In this document: positions 9,072-18,842 of the stretch, one piece after another | Layout of the letters: every line of letters begins with the position of its first letter | How positions within the stretch are numbered: the first letter of the stretch is position 1 | Source: Bacteroides sp. | Lineage (GTDB): Bacteria; Bacteroidota; Bacteroidia; Bacteroidales; Bacteroidaceae | Length of the DNA: 64,000 nucleotides | Direction: 5' to 3' | NCBI GenBank assembly: GCA_019416685.1 | Contig: DXWV01000059.1 | Coordinates: forward strand, 146,872 to 210,871 | The notes under the pieces: generated by a model | Databases searched by the model: none | Told to the model about the DNA's origin: nothing | Seen by the model: only the letters and a program-made list of their open reading frames with translations | Program-made: the position numbers and the translations under genes

Positions 9072-10926
9072 GAAGCAGCTTATATATGTCTGTTAGTACT
9101 TTCAGTCGGGTTGTTTGTCCGGGAGTAGCTTTCAGTTGTGTACCACATAAGTTGCTCCAGTTGCGTAATGTACTTTCATCTATCGGTTGTTGTAGTGAAG
9201 CATTCCAGTCTGGAAGGTATCCGCGTACTCCCAGATATTGTACCAGTGGGAAAGCTTCATCCGACGGTTTTACATCCCGAAAATAGATGAGAGTGACTTT
9301 CTGTTTGATCAGAATATCCTGTAGAGACGGTATATCTACATTACGTACTTTTACTCCTTTGTCTATGGCAAGTACTGCTGTGATGCCGGCAGCTTGCCCG
9401 AGAGCCATCCAACATGGTTCCATACGCAAAGTTGAGAAGCCGATGTGGGAACCGGATACAGGTACCGGCAGTAACAGGTTGTCTACGTTTTTAGGTAGAA
9501 TTACTCCTAAAGGTACGGTGTAAACGGCTGTGGGATAACTGATGAATCCATCCAGATGTACTCTTCCTGTCTCTCTTTTGCGGGCAGCATGAGAGTCGAG
9601 GGCATAATGACTTGCGGTCACACTGCTTGAATGTAACGGAGGGCGTTTACCCGGACTGACCGGAAGTGCATCGGCTGCTGTGAAGAAGTAAACTCCTTCA
9701 AAACGACGGCCTTCGCGTACGTATACTTGCCGGGGAAAGGATTCATTGTCGGGATATTCGTCTTTTGCCAGTCCCCATTTCAGCATTTCCTTGCGGAAGT
9801 GGGATGGGAGTTCTTTATCATGCTGGGCAAACCAGAAAAGCCCCAAAGTATACTCTTTTAAGCGTTTGGCAAATTTATCGCGCCATTCCCACGAGGAGGT
9901 AGGCCATGGCCAGTTTTCTTCGGGCAAATCGGTAGAAAGGAAAGCAGCATGCTGATTGTTACCGTCAGTCTTTTGGTTCGGCAGGTTGACGAGGCTGCTT
10001 AGTTTCCAGATACCCCAGCTGTCTCCGGGAAGTTTGCTTCTGTTACCTTTGGCAATATGACGACGGTTTTCTTCCATCATTTCATCGGTAACTTTCAGCA
10101 TGTCCCGCTGTGTGTTACGGCCGGTCCATACATCTTCTATAAGAGAAACATATTCGTCCCGGTTATAGTTGGCCGGTCGGGTGAAAGGGGTAATATTCTT
10201 TGGATCGTTCGTGAGACACAAACGATAGTTATAAGCCTGTACGGCATTGTCCGCCTGCCCTGTACTCCCGTCAGCCGGGAGGCTTTTCCAATATTCATAG
10301 GTCCTTCCGGCTCCCGGTTCATTAAACTCCTCCTGGCTTTCGCGACCAACGCGGAACGGTACACCCGCTGCAGCTCCCAGATCACCTTCATAAGTAGCAT
10401 CTATAAAAATCTTTCCCAGATAGGTTTCTTTTTGTCCGTTTTCCCTGTTCAGGATACAGATACTTTCGATACGGTCGTTTCTGATGCAGATATTTTCGTT
10501 CTCTGCATCAAACTGACGCATCAGGCGCACGGTGATCTTCTCTTTCTGCTCATTCAGCATCTCTTCAAAAATACGGGCAGCTACGGATGGTTCGAAGTGA
10601 AAGCCGTTACTGCAATCTTTCACTTGAGGTGAATCGGCTCCGTAATGATGGATGTAATACTGTTTGATACGGGAGGTGAATTCAGAGAATACTCCCGTAG
10701 TAGCTTCGCGGGTTGCAATGTCGGTAGCTCCAAGCCCGTTGGCCGGAAGTCCGCCAATGTGGTTGGTTCGTTCCAGTATGACGGAAGTTTTACCTTGTCG
10801 CGCTGCAGCAATGGCTGCCATGATACCTCCCGGATTTCCTCCGACAATGACGAGGTCGAAGGAGTTTTGTGCGGGCAGGTTACTACTTAAAAACAACAAT
10901 AGAATGAGTAGGAAGTTTCGTTTCAT
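9055..10926 (-). CDS. Secreted FAD-dependent oxidoreductase (FAD_oxidored family)
   Basis: A 623-aa flavoprotein with a signal peptide (about 1-19). The dinucleotide-binding motif is VIVGGNPGGIMAAIAAA (GGNPGG at 29-34), followed by an acidic residue at the end of the second strand (ILERTNHIGG). The C-terminal half contains GFSTLRMEPCWMALGQAAG, the second FAD-contacting block of the FAD_oxidored family; some relatives are annotated as xanthan lyase-like. No reaction has been fixed for most members. Its place between a GH2 and an acetylesterase, with a 17-base overlap to the latter, says it acts in the same pathway, perhaps oxidising a sugar unit in the periplasm. The substrate is unknown. Confidence 0.82.
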   Translation of the reverse strand: MKRNFLLILLLFLSSNLPAQNSFDLVIVGGNPGGIMAAIAAARQGKTSVILERTNHIGGLPANGLGATDIATREATTGVFSEFTSRIKQYYIHHYGADSPQVKDCSNGFHFEPSVAARIFEEMLNEQKEKITVRLMRQFDAENENICIRNDRIESICILNRENGQKETYLGKIFIDATYEGDLGAAAGVPFRVGRESQEEFNEPGAGRTYEYWKSLPADGSTGQADNAVQAYNYRLCLTNDPKNITPFTRPANYNRDEYVSLIEDVWTGRNTQRDMLKVTDEMMEENRRHIAKGNRSKLPGDSWGIWKLSSLVNLPNQKTDGNNQHAAFLSTDLPEENWPWPTSSWEWRDKFAKRLKEYTLGLFWFAQHDKELPSHFRKEMLKWGLAKDEYPDNESFPRQVYVREGRRFEGVYFFTAADALPVSPGKRPPLHSSSVTASHYALDSHAARKRETGRVHLDGFISYPTAVYTVPLGVILPKNVDNLLLPVPVSGSHIGFSTLRMEPCWMALGQAAGITAVLAIDKGVKVRNVDIPSLQDILIKQKVTLIYFRDVKPSDEAFPLVQYLGVRGYLPDWNASLQQPIDESTLRNWSNLCGTQLKATPGQTTRLKVLTDIYKLLHENNH

Positions 10927-10943
10927 GGTGTCTGTTTTTGTTC

Positions 10944-12758
10944 TTATTTCTTCTCCGGTAGTTTGTTGAATATGGATTTGATAATCTTCATGTCGAACTT
11001 CGGTGTACGGTCATAATTATAAATACCGTTTTGTTCCTGTTCTACATCCGTTAGCTGGGTATAGCAATATCCGGCTACAAAATCAAATTCGAGTACAGTA
11101 AATGTAATGTCCTTCAGCCGGGCATAAAACTCATCAAGTGTTTTGGGACCTTGTCCGTAACCCCAGGTATTTTCGGCAAACTGCTTCCCATGTACCCATT
11201 TGATGCCACCATATTCATCGAGGAAGTAAGGTTGTCCTTCATAGGGAACTTCTTTCTTCACATCTTTCTGGGGAAGCTTACCATCCTTTATTTCCAGCCG
11301 TTTCTTCATCTCTTCGCCACTCTGTGCATAATGATGTACACTCCAGATATCTGTCATCACATGGTAATTTCCACTGGCATCATTTACCGGACGATAATCC
11401 AGATTGTGTGAAAGCCTATAAATGTCTGAAATGAAACGGTCGTGTTGGCGTGCTTGTTCATTGTCATTCGGACGGTCCCAGGTTTCATTGAATGGGGTCC
11501 ATACAATGATTGAAGGGTGATTGCAATCGCGAACTACTACTTCCTCCCATTCGGTAAGGAAGTTCCGGGCGGCTTCCGGGCTACTGGTATTAAGACCCCA
11601 GCTTGCCGATTCGCCCCAGGTAAGGTAGCCCAACTTATCGGCCCAGTAATGGAAGCGTTCTTCAAATACTTTCTGGTGAAGGCGTGCCCCGTTGAAACCT
11701 GCGGCTAAACTAAGTTCGATATCACGTTTCAAATCTGCATCTGTGGGAGCAGTCCATACACCTGTGGGATAGAATCCCTGATCGAGTACAAAGCGCAGAT
11801 AACAGGGCTCATTATTGAGAAATAACTTATTTCCTTCGATATGTACCTTGCGCATACCGGCATAAGAATTGACGTGATCAATCACTTTTCCTTTGGCATC
11901 CAATACTTCCAGTTCGATGTCATATAAGAAGGGCGAACCGGGTGACCAGGTCTTTACGGTTTTCAATGGTAACATCAGTGTCAGAGGAGTGGCGGCAGTT
12001 TGTGTCTGTTTGCTGACTACACGATCACCATCCTTTACACTGACACGGAGCTTTTGTCCGGCTTGTAATCCGTAGAACTCCGGTTGAACAGTGAAACATT
12101 TCTGATCCAGTTCCGGTGTGATACGAACAGACTTTAATCCACAGGCATCTACTGCTTCCATCCAGACGGTCTGCCAGATGCCGGTAGTACGGGTATAGTC
12201 GCATCCTTGTGAATAGAAGTTACCCGATTGTTTTCCTCTTCCTTGGGTTCCACTACGCTGGTCGTCTTCTACGTATACCACAAGCTGTTGTTCTTCTCCG
12301 TATTTAACAAACCGTGTAATGTCTATTCCGAATGAGGAACTACCTCCCCAATGTCTGCCTGCTACTTGTCCGTTGATATAGATTACTGAGTAATAATCGA
12401 CTCCGCCAAAGTGAAGGATAACCTTTTTATCTTGCCAGTCTGTCGGAACTTGTAACTTACGGTGATACCACATGGCAGGGATGAAATCTTTGTATTCTAC
12501 TCCCGATAATTTACTTTCCGGACAGAATGGGACGGTGATAAGCTCGTTAAATCCTGTACTGTTGTATAACTTACGGTCTCTGCCCGATTTACCAAAGTCG
12601 AATGTATAGCTCCATTGACCGTTCAGGTTTCTCCATTCTGCACGTTCAAACTGTGGGCGTGGATATTCCGGACGTGGTATCGAATTATTTTGTGCATTGG
12701 CAGTCCAATCGGTCAATAATAAGAAAGAAAATAAGATGTAAATAATAGAGTGTTTCAT
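10944..12758 (-). CDS. GH2 family glycoside hydrolase (beta-galactosidase/beta-glucuronidase type)
   Basis: A 604-aa secreted retaining beta-glycosidase. A signal peptide (about 1-22) leads into the sugar-binding domain (about 40-200), the Ig-like domain (about 205-305) and the TIM barrel (about 310-600). The acid/base is E425 in TPFNETWD and the nucleophile E515 in FLDEYGG. Its size matches the short beta-glucuronidase/beta-mannosidase-like GH2 types, not LacZ, and it lacks the small-chain domains of the 1505-aa GH2 in this locus. Because the operon also carries a GH67 and a GH105, a beta-glucuronidase role is plausible, but the sequence alone does not decide between galactose, mannose and glucuronic acid. 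Confidence 0.88.
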   Translation of the reverse strand: MKHSIIYILFSFLLLTDWTANAQNNSIPRPEYPRPQFERAEWRNLNGQWSYTFDFGKSGRDRKLYNSTGFNELITVPFCPESKLSGVEYKDFIPAMWYHRKLQVPTDWQDKKVILHFGGVDYYSVIYINGQVAGRHWGGSSSFGIDITRFVKYGEEQQLVVYVEDDQRSGTQGRGKQSGNFYSQGCDYTRTTGIWQTVWMEAVDACGLKSVRITPELDQKCFTVQPEFYGLQAGQKLRVSVKDGDRVVSKQTQTAATPLTLMLPLKTVKTWSPGSPFLYDIELEVLDAKGKVIDHVNSYAGMRKVHIEGNKLFLNNEPCYLRFVLDQGFYPTGVWTAPTDADLKRDIELSLAAGFNGARLHQKVFEERFHYWADKLGYLTWGESASWGLNTSSPEAARNFLTEWEEVVVRDCNHPSIIVWTPFNETWDRPNDNEQARQHDRFISDIYRLSHNLDYRPVNDASGNYHVMTDIWSVHHYAQSGEEMKKRLEIKDGKLPQKDVKKEVPYEGQPYFLDEYGGIKWVHGKQFAENTWGYGQGPKTLDEFYARLKDITFTVLEFDFVAGYCYTQLTDVEQEQNGIYNYDRTPKFDMKIIKSIFNKLPEKK

Positions 12759-12770
12759 ATCGTGTCAGAA

Positions 12771-14696
12771 TTAGAGTTTGGTTGAATCGAGAATTAGTTT
12801 CTCCGATCCTTTCTTTATTTCAATTTTACGTGAATTAAACAAAGCTTTGCAGTAAGGATTGTCGTAACGGTATTTCCATCTGAGTTTTTGTTCTTTTCCT
12901 TTTATAGTAAACGGAGATTTCCAGCCGAATGTTACTTTTCCGATAGACGGAGAAGTATAATTAACATTTAGTTCTTGACAAGACACCTCGGACGATGAGA
13001 TAGCGTTTACAAATTTAGTAAAGTCACCCCATTCTGTTTTTGTTCCGGTCTCGCATATCCAGATGTTTTGCCGGCCCGATGCAAGTAAATCACATATATC
13101 TCCTCTTTCACCCGCCTGATATGTAGTGGTATTTTGTGAATAGAGCGCTACATAGCCGTCTTTTTTGCGTCCGAAAGTCCAGTTACCTTTTGTCAGCACT
13201 TCATCAAAATCATTTTTGGGGAAGTAAGCATGTGTATAATCATTTTTCTGGTTTTCGGGGATGTTGTAGATACATACTACCACATTCTTGTGCTGTGCCG
13301 CCCGTGGTAAGATTTCATTACCTGCCCAGTAGTTTGGCGAATATTTCAGGTTTTTGCCTCCGGGGTGGTTGGTGTAGACGATAGCACGGTTACCTAAAGT
13401 GGCCTGCCAGATGTGTTGTTGATAACCCGGAGCTCCCGGACGGTAATCCTGTACACTACTGAGCATATACTCCGAGGTACGATAGGTTTCTACGTTGGCT
13501 TCGGATAAAGCAAAACGGTCGAAGTGTGAATTTACCAGTTTACCGTAGGTTTTAATCTGTTCTTCGTACTTACGGATATATTGATCGTAGTTGCGATAGG
13601 GCCAGGTGTCGTACTTTTCTGAAATTTGTTTGGACATTTTGATCGCCAATGGGTGAATAAATTCCTGCATACCCCAAAAGAGGTGACAGTCCAGTTCATT
13701 GTCATAGGAGAGTCCGTAGGAGGGTGCATCTTCCACATTGATACTTATACGCTGGCGGTTGAGCATGGGGCGCTGATAATCGATAGCGATCTCCTGTATG
13801 ACTTTTGGACATTGATATTTACTGGTGGACAGGGCAATGGGAGCCATCACTTCATCACGGTCGAAAGTACCGACTCCGAACATCAGTTTTGTCAGCGGAG
13901 AGGTGTTGTGCGAACCATCAATAAGAGAGTGGGCATACATACGTCCGCTGGTAGAACCCATCATGCCTTCGAAATTATTCAGAGCCATGTCGAACATCAA
14001 CAGATCCAGTACCATACCTGCTTTCTGGCGTATAGTCTTATCTTCGGCATAATCATACAGGTTGGTGAGCAGCATTGCTTCTACTTCATAATAGGTAGAT
14101 AACCATTCGCTGAATCCGAACCGGAACCGGAAATCCAGCCAGCGATCCAGGCGCTCTTTGGCGTGTTGCATATGCTGAATACCATTCATGCCATTGGTGA
14201 ATATCCTGTCTTTGTATAGCTGTCCGGCAAGTAGTTCGGCTGTGTGGTAGAGTGCCTGGTGGTTTTCGGTATGATAACAACGATAAGTAGTGTCTCGTCG
14301 TCCGTCGTCCCACCAGTATTTAAAGTCGAGTACGCAAGCTTCTATCTCTTTTTTTAGATGGGTAGGAATCACTGTTTTTTCCCGGTCCATATAGAGAAGT
14401 CGTAGCATGCCATTGATTGAGAAGTCATTGCAATCGCGGTTAGAACGTACCAAGGCGATTGCTTTGTAGGTTGGTTCATCTTCCATTGGCTGGCCAATGG
14501 CAACACGGGCTATCTGGTTGAAGATTCCCGTAAGGAAATCTTTTCGCCCATGTTCGGCATAATATTGCAGGAAGATTTCTTTTCGTTCTTCCGGACCTGC
14601 TTTGGGTGCATACCAGTATTCATCTTTCCCTTTGGCCTGTATGGTTTGTAAGAGGGAGAGCATAAAGAGAATACCTACTGTGATTATGTGTTTCAT
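12771..14696 (-). CDS. Secreted protein of unassigned family, predicted helical-toroid plus beta-sandwich enzyme
   Basis: 641 aa with a signal peptide (about 1-21). I do not recognise a named family. Residues about 40-400 are helix-rich with aromatic patches (WYAP, YWW, WLDFRFRFGFSEWLSTYYEVE), as in (alpha/alpha) toroid glycosidases and lyases. Residues about 420-640 are strand-rich, starting around HIWQATLGNRAIVYTNHPGG and SPNYWAGNEILPRAAQHKNV, recalling the C-terminal sandwich of heparinase-like lyases. Candidate catalytic residues in the helical half include the conserved-looking YHTENHQ and FEGMMGSTSGRMY segments. It lies 12 bases upstream of a GH2 and 16 downstream of GH67, deep in the hydrolase operon, so a glycan-cleaving role is the best inference. 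A GH154-like or lyase-like assignment is possible but unproven. Confidence 0.6.
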   Translation of the reverse strand: MKHIITVGILFMLSLLQTIQAKGKDEYWYAPKAGPEERKEIFLQYYAEHGRKDFLTGIFNQIARVAIGQPMEDEPTYKAIALVRSNRDCNDFSINGMLRLLYMDREKTVIPTHLKKEIEACVLDFKYWWDDGRRDTTYRCYHTENHQALYHTAELLAGQLYKDRIFTNGMNGIQHMQHAKERLDRWLDFRFRFGFSEWLSTYYEVEAMLLTNLYDYAEDKTIRQKAGMVLDLLMFDMALNNFEGMMGSTSGRMYAHSLIDGSHNTSPLTKLMFGVGTFDRDEVMAPIALSTSKYQCPKVIQEIAIDYQRPMLNRQRISINVEDAPSYGLSYDNELDCHLFWGMQEFIHPLAIKMSKQISEKYDTWPYRNYDQYIRKYEEQIKTYGKLVNSHFDRFALSEANVETYRTSEYMLSSVQDYRPGAPGYQQHIWQATLGNRAIVYTNHPGGKNLKYSPNYWAGNEILPRAAQHKNVVVCIYNIPENQKNDYTHAYFPKNDFDEVLTKGNWTFGRKKDGYVALYSQNTTTYQAGERGDICDLLASGRQNIWICETGTKTEWGDFTKFVNAISSSEVSCQELNVNYTSPSIGKVTFGWKSPFTIKGKEQKLRWKYRYDNPYCKALFNSRKIEIKKGSEKLILDSTKL

Positions 14697-14712
14697 GATT
14701 CTGTCTGATTAC

Positions 14713-16866
14713 TTATTCATACTTTCCTTCCCAATTGTAGGGGAAAGGGATTCTTTTGTAATATTCAAGTGTGTGTTTCGGGTGTTCGTGTTGTGACGGT
14801 ATCGGTCTTTTAGAGAATGTCTGGAAATAAAGAACGCAGCCGTCTCTCCACCAGATAGCTTCATCCTCCTGTACTTTTAGTAGTTGTTTGACGTGATTGA
14901 ATCGTTCGGCATCGATTTTGCCTTCCATAGAGTCCCAGAGTTTATGCATCCCGCGTACCTCTTCTACTCCTTTATAATAGTATGCTACCAGTTCGTCCCA
15001 TAAGATTTTTCCGGATGGCATCTTGTAATCCCAAGGCAGATGATGGAACCATAACAGATCTTTTTGCGGGCAGGTATTCAGATTTTCAAGTATCTCTGCC
15101 AAAGGTTTGGCATATTGATTGACAACATTGCTCCCTTTTGAAGTACGATCTACGCCAATACCGGTTTCGTCCGCTTTATGATAATCTTTGGCATCCCAGT
15201 GAGGGTCTTTGTACCAGGGGCCGGGACCATAGTGAGTCGCAAAATTCATGATATGATTCAATCCCAGCGGATTGCGATAGTTAACTACCGTTTCGCGTGA
15301 TTGCTGCATCATTTCTTTGATCGGATTCACAAAACTTGTATTGTTGTTGAACGTCATACGTAGCCATTCATCTGCCACTTCTTCTGATGAAAGTTCCGGA
15401 TTCCACGCCATGCGCCCGAATGCATACCAGTTGGACTGTCCGAACAGATGTCCGCACCAGTTGATGTCCGTACCTATATTGGCAACTCCCGCAATGCCGG
15501 AGATACCATGTGAACGGTTGTAATCTTCCAATACATTGGCAACGGTTGTTCCTTTTCCTTTGGTGTATGTATCGGCATCCAGACACTCTTCGAATAACGG
15601 GCCCAGATAGGCGAGGTTGGTAGCATACCCGAGGTACTCTTGTGTTATCTGGAATTCGAGCATCAGTGGTGTCTGAGGCATTGCTCCGAAGAGCGGATGG
15701 AAGGGTTCGCGTGGCTGGAAGTCAATCGGACCATTTTTGGGCTGTACAAATACATTCTTATTGAATTTGCCGTCCAATGGCTTGAACTCTTCATAGCCAT
15801 TGCCCGCACGGTCTATATTCCGGGAGTTTTCATATACGAAGGCACGCCACATCACGATACCACCATAGGGTTCCAGTGCTTCCGCCATCATGTTTGCTCC
15901 GTCGGCATGCGTGCGCTTATAGTCTTGAGGCCCTGGTTGTCCTTCGGAATTCGCTTTTACGAGGAATCCTCCGAAATCAGGGATATACTTATAGATCTCT
16001 TTCACTTTATCTTTCCACCACTGGCGTACTTCCGGGTTCAGCGGATCAGCTGTATTCAAGGCTCGCAGTTCTTTCGGGGCACTGAAACGGGCTGTCAGAT
16101 ATACCCGGATGCCGTAAGGACGAAAAACATCTGCAAGGGCGGCTGCCTTTATCAGATATTCGGTGGTCAGGCTGCGTGCGTTGGCATTTACATTGTTCAG
16201 AACGGTGCCATTGATACCGATAGAAGCGTTGGCACGGGCATAATCGCGATAACGCGGATCAATGTATCCCGGTAAGCGCTGCCAGTCCCAAAGTGTGTAG
16301 CCTGCATAACCGCGTTCGATCGTTCCATTCAGATTGTCCCAGTGGTTCAGCATGCGCCTTTGTAGTTTGGGTACCTGTGTGATGTTCAGATCTTTGATAT
16401 CCGATTGGGTCTGCAAAAGCCGGAGGAAATGGAAAACGCCATACATTACGCCCATGTCCTTCCGGGCTGCAATAACGGTACAGGGAGTTCCGTTTACTTT
16501 CAGGGTTTTGATGAGGAATCCTTCATCGCCCAGGCCGGATATTTCGTTGGTTATCGCATGGATATCGGATAGTATTTTTGAGGAAGCCGGAGTACCTACC
16601 AGCAGTGTACCTTTGGAGATACCGTCTGTTTCCGGCAATTTAGTATCCAACAGGCCATTCAGTCCTTGTTGTAGTTCCTTTTTTGCTTCTGTCAGTGTGG
16701 CGGAGTTTACAGGAAAGTTCAGTTTAGCTAACGTTTTTGAATAACTGTTCAATAGCTGGCTGTTGTCTACTTTCTGATAACGGAGCCACAGGTCGTAGCC
16801 ATTCTCTGCATGCAACATTGGCATACAGAGAATCAGGGCGGCTATATAGATGAGTTTTAGTTTCAT
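14713..16866 (-). CDS. aguA: GH67 alpha-glucuronidase
   Basis: A 717-aa enzyme releasing alpha-linked (4-O-methyl)glucuronic acid from the end of an oligosaccharide. I chose the start at 16866, where MKLKLIYIAALILCMPMLHA gives a signal peptide; the frame is open to 16899 but that only adds residues overlapping the upstream gene. The acid is E308 in VKANSEGQPGP, and the proposed bases are D382 in PIDFQPRE and E404 in MLEFQ, matching the triad known from Cellvibrio GH67. Length and domain order (beta N-domain, TIM barrel about 150-480, helical C-domain) are normal for the family. GH67 usually works with xylanases, but no GH10, GH43 or GH115 is visible here, so the substrate may not be xylan. 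Confidence 0.92.
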   Translation of the reverse strand: MKLKLIYIAALILCMPMLHAENGYDLWLRYQKVDNSQLLNSYSKTLAKLNFPVNSATLTEAKKELQQGLNGLLDTKLPETDGISKGTLLVGTPASSKILSDIHAITNEISGLGDEGFLIKTLKVNGTPCTVIAARKDMGVMYGVFHFLRLLQTQSDIKDLNITQVPKLQRRMLNHWDNLNGTIERGYAGYTLWDWQRLPGYIDPRYRDYARANASIGINGTVLNNVNANARSLTTEYLIKAAALADVFRPYGIRVYLTARFSAPKELRALNTADPLNPEVRQWWKDKVKEIYKYIPDFGGFLVKANSEGQPGPQDYKRTHADGANMMAEALEPYGGIVMWRAFVYENSRNIDRAGNGYEEFKPLDGKFNKNVFVQPKNGPIDFQPREPFHPLFGAMPQTPLMLEFQITQEYLGYATNLAYLGPLFEECLDADTYTKGKGTTVANVLEDYNRSHGISGIAGVANIGTDINWCGHLFGQSNWYAFGRMAWNPELSSEEVADEWLRMTFNNNTSFVNPIKEMMQQSRETVVNYRNPLGLNHIMNFATHYGPGPWYKDPHWDAKDYHKADETGIGVDRTSKGSNVVNQYAKPLAEILENLNTCPQKDLLWFHHLPWDYKMPSGKILWDELVAYYYKGVEEVRGMHKLWDSMEGKIDAERFNHVKQLLKVQEDEAIWWRDGCVLYFQTFSKRPIPSQHEHPKHTLEYYKRIPFPYNWEGKYE

Positions 16867-16877
16867 ATTCCGGGATG

Positions 16878-18824
16878 TTATTTGATGACACCGGCCCATC
16901 CGCCGTTGCGTACCATTTTGATGGTAAGCTGTGTTGCATTGTTTACTTTACTCTCCCTTTGCTTATAGTCCATGGCCTGGCGGTCGGCATTGATACCATC
17001 TTCAAACGAGGTGAGGGTAAATGATTGACCGGCAGGCAGGAAACTCAGGTCGAGATTGATTGTACGTCCTTCGTTGTTGGTAATACCGCCAATGAACCAT
17101 TTGTCACCTTTTCGTCTGGCTACTACTACGGCTTCACCTACTTTAGCATGAAGTACTTTTGTTTCGTCCCAGGTGACGGGAACGCTGGATATGAACTCTG
17201 TACACGGGCGTTCACGGTAGTAGTAAACCGGATTGTCTGCCAGCATCTGCAAACCACTTTCGAAGACCACGAACAATGCCATCTGGTAGGCGCGTGTACC
17301 CGAACCCATGGCGTTGGCGCGTGTGGAACGATTGTCTTCCGGTTGAGCGGAAAGCATTGAACCGGGCGTAAAGTCCATAGGTCCTACCGCATTGCGCATG
17401 AATGGCAGATAGATACTGTTGGCTGGGCGGCAGTTGCCTCCTTGTTCCATGCCCAATACCCCTTCGTATGAAAGTACATTCGGATATTTACGTTCCAGCC
17501 CGGCAGGCTTGAAAGAGCCGTGAAAGTCAACGAATAATTTATGCTTAGCTGCTTCTTTGGCTACGCGTTCGTAGTAATTTACCATCCACTGGTCACTACG
17601 ATCCATGAAGTCAATTTTTACTCCGGCTACTCCCCAGTCGGCAAATGTCTTGAAGAGGTCGAAGTTATTCTCTACGGCCAGCCATGTCAGCCAGAGTACG
17701 ATTTTCACATTGCGTTCTTTGCCGTATTGAATGAGTTCGGCTAAGTTGATGGTCGGGTTGGGAGTATATGGGTCACGGGTACTTTTGGCCCATCCTTCAT
17801 CCATAATGATATAAGGTATGCCGAATTTAGAGGCGAAGTCAATGTAATATTTGTAAGAATCCATGTTATACCCCGAACGGAAATCTACTCCATACAGGCG
17901 GGCATCGTGCCACCATTCCCAGCTTACCTGTCCGGGCTTGATCCAACTGTAATCTTCGAGTACACAAGGAGTAGACAAGTTGTAAACCATTTCGTTCTCC
18001 AATAGCTGTTTATCTTCTTTGGCAATGACCATGAACCTCCATGGGAAACTACGTTTACCGGCTGTTTTGGCTATATAATCCGCTTCTTTCAGAATCTTTA
18101 GACTGCGGTCACCGTCTTCTCCGAATTCCAATGGAACTTTGGGGAAGAGAGATTGCATTCCATTCTGTCCGGTGCTTTTCAGAAACATACAAGGATAGTC
18201 ATGCAGGTCTGCTTCAGAAATCAGAATCTTGTAAGGCTTGTTTGTTTCCAGTAATATGGGCAGGTAGCTCATACGATCGGTAGCTTTGTATTCTTCCGTA
18301 TTTACGTGCGTATAAGGATATTCATAGGAAGTTTTGAATCCGCTGGGTTGTGATAAATGGGCCTTATAGTTAGCCGGAAAGTTGAGTACGAAATCTTCTC
18401 CCAGGACAATGTTTTCACCTTTTTTATCGGTGATGAAACGGTAGGCCACTCCATTATCGAATACGCGGAACTCTACAGCATAGTTACCTGTAAAGTTCAT
18501 GCGTAGTGTGTTGCAATGGTTCTTTACAACAGCGTTTTTAAGTGGAATTTCGCGTTTTATACTCTCGTTAATGAATCCTCTTTTGGTACTGCGGAGTTTG
18601 GGATTATTGCCGAGTGTTTCATTCTCCAGTTGGAGGTTGAGGTAGCAGTCTTTCAATAAAAGATCATTCCCGTAAGATACAGAATAGTAGATTTTGTCTT
18701 TTACATCGACAGAAAGGTTCAGCTCTCCATTGGGTGATTTTACGTCTATCTCTTTGGCAGAGAGGTGGCTACCCCACGTAGTGGCGAAGGTTAGCAGCAG
18801 TGCAAAAAGTTTGTATACTTTCAT
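16878..18824 (-). CDS. GH97 alpha-glycosidase, retaining-type signature (likely alpha-galactosidase)
   Basis: A 648-aa secreted GH97 with a signal peptide (about 1-23), an N-terminal beta-sandwich (about 25-285), the catalytic barrel (about 290-560) and a C-terminal beta domain. WEWWHDARLYG and IPYIIMDEGW are family blocks. In GH97 the inverting SusB type and the retaining type differ in their catalytic residues. Here D405 in VKIDFMDRSD sits where the nucleophile of the retaining alpha-galactosidase BT1871 lies, and E454 in SYEGVLGME fits the acid/base. I therefore infer a retaining alpha-galactosidase-like enzyme. It is 18 bases downstream of GH105 and 11 upstream of GH67. Confidence 0.88.
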   Translation of the reverse strand: MKVYKLFALLLTFATTWGSHLSAKEIDVKSPNGELNLSVDVKDKIYYSVSYGNDLLLKDCYLNLQLENETLGNNPKLRSTKRGFINESIKREIPLKNAVVKNHCNTLRMNFTGNYAVEFRVFDNGVAYRFITDKKGENIVLGEDFVLNFPANYKAHLSQPSGFKTSYEYPYTHVNTEEYKATDRMSYLPILLETNKPYKILISEADLHDYPCMFLKSTGQNGMQSLFPKVPLEFGEDGDRSLKILKEADYIAKTAGKRSFPWRFMVIAKEDKQLLENEMVYNLSTPCVLEDYSWIKPGQVSWEWWHDARLYGVDFRSGYNMDSYKYYIDFASKFGIPYIIMDEGWAKSTRDPYTPNPTINLAELIQYGKERNVKIVLWLTWLAVENNFDLFKTFADWGVAGVKIDFMDRSDQWMVNYYERVAKEAAKHKLFVDFHGSFKPAGLERKYPNVLSYEGVLGMEQGGNCRPANSIYLPFMRNAVGPMDFTPGSMLSAQPEDNRSTRANAMGSGTRAYQMALFVVFESGLQMLADNPVYYYRERPCTEFISSVPVTWDETKVLHAKVGEAVVVARRKGDKWFIGGITNNEGRTINLDLSFLPAGQSFTLTSFEDGINADRQAMDYKQRESKVNNATQLTIKMVRNGGWAGVIK

Positions 18825-18842
18825 GGTTATTGAGTTTTTGTT

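Noticed and set aside
10057..10632. 191-codon frame on the plus strand
   Set aside because: It lies wholly antisense to the FAD oxidoreductase, whose motifs and operon spacing are convincing; no signal peptide or family is visible in it.
15640..16275. 211-codon frame on the plus strand
   Set aside because: It is antisense to GH67 and mirrors its codon pattern; no recognisable domain.
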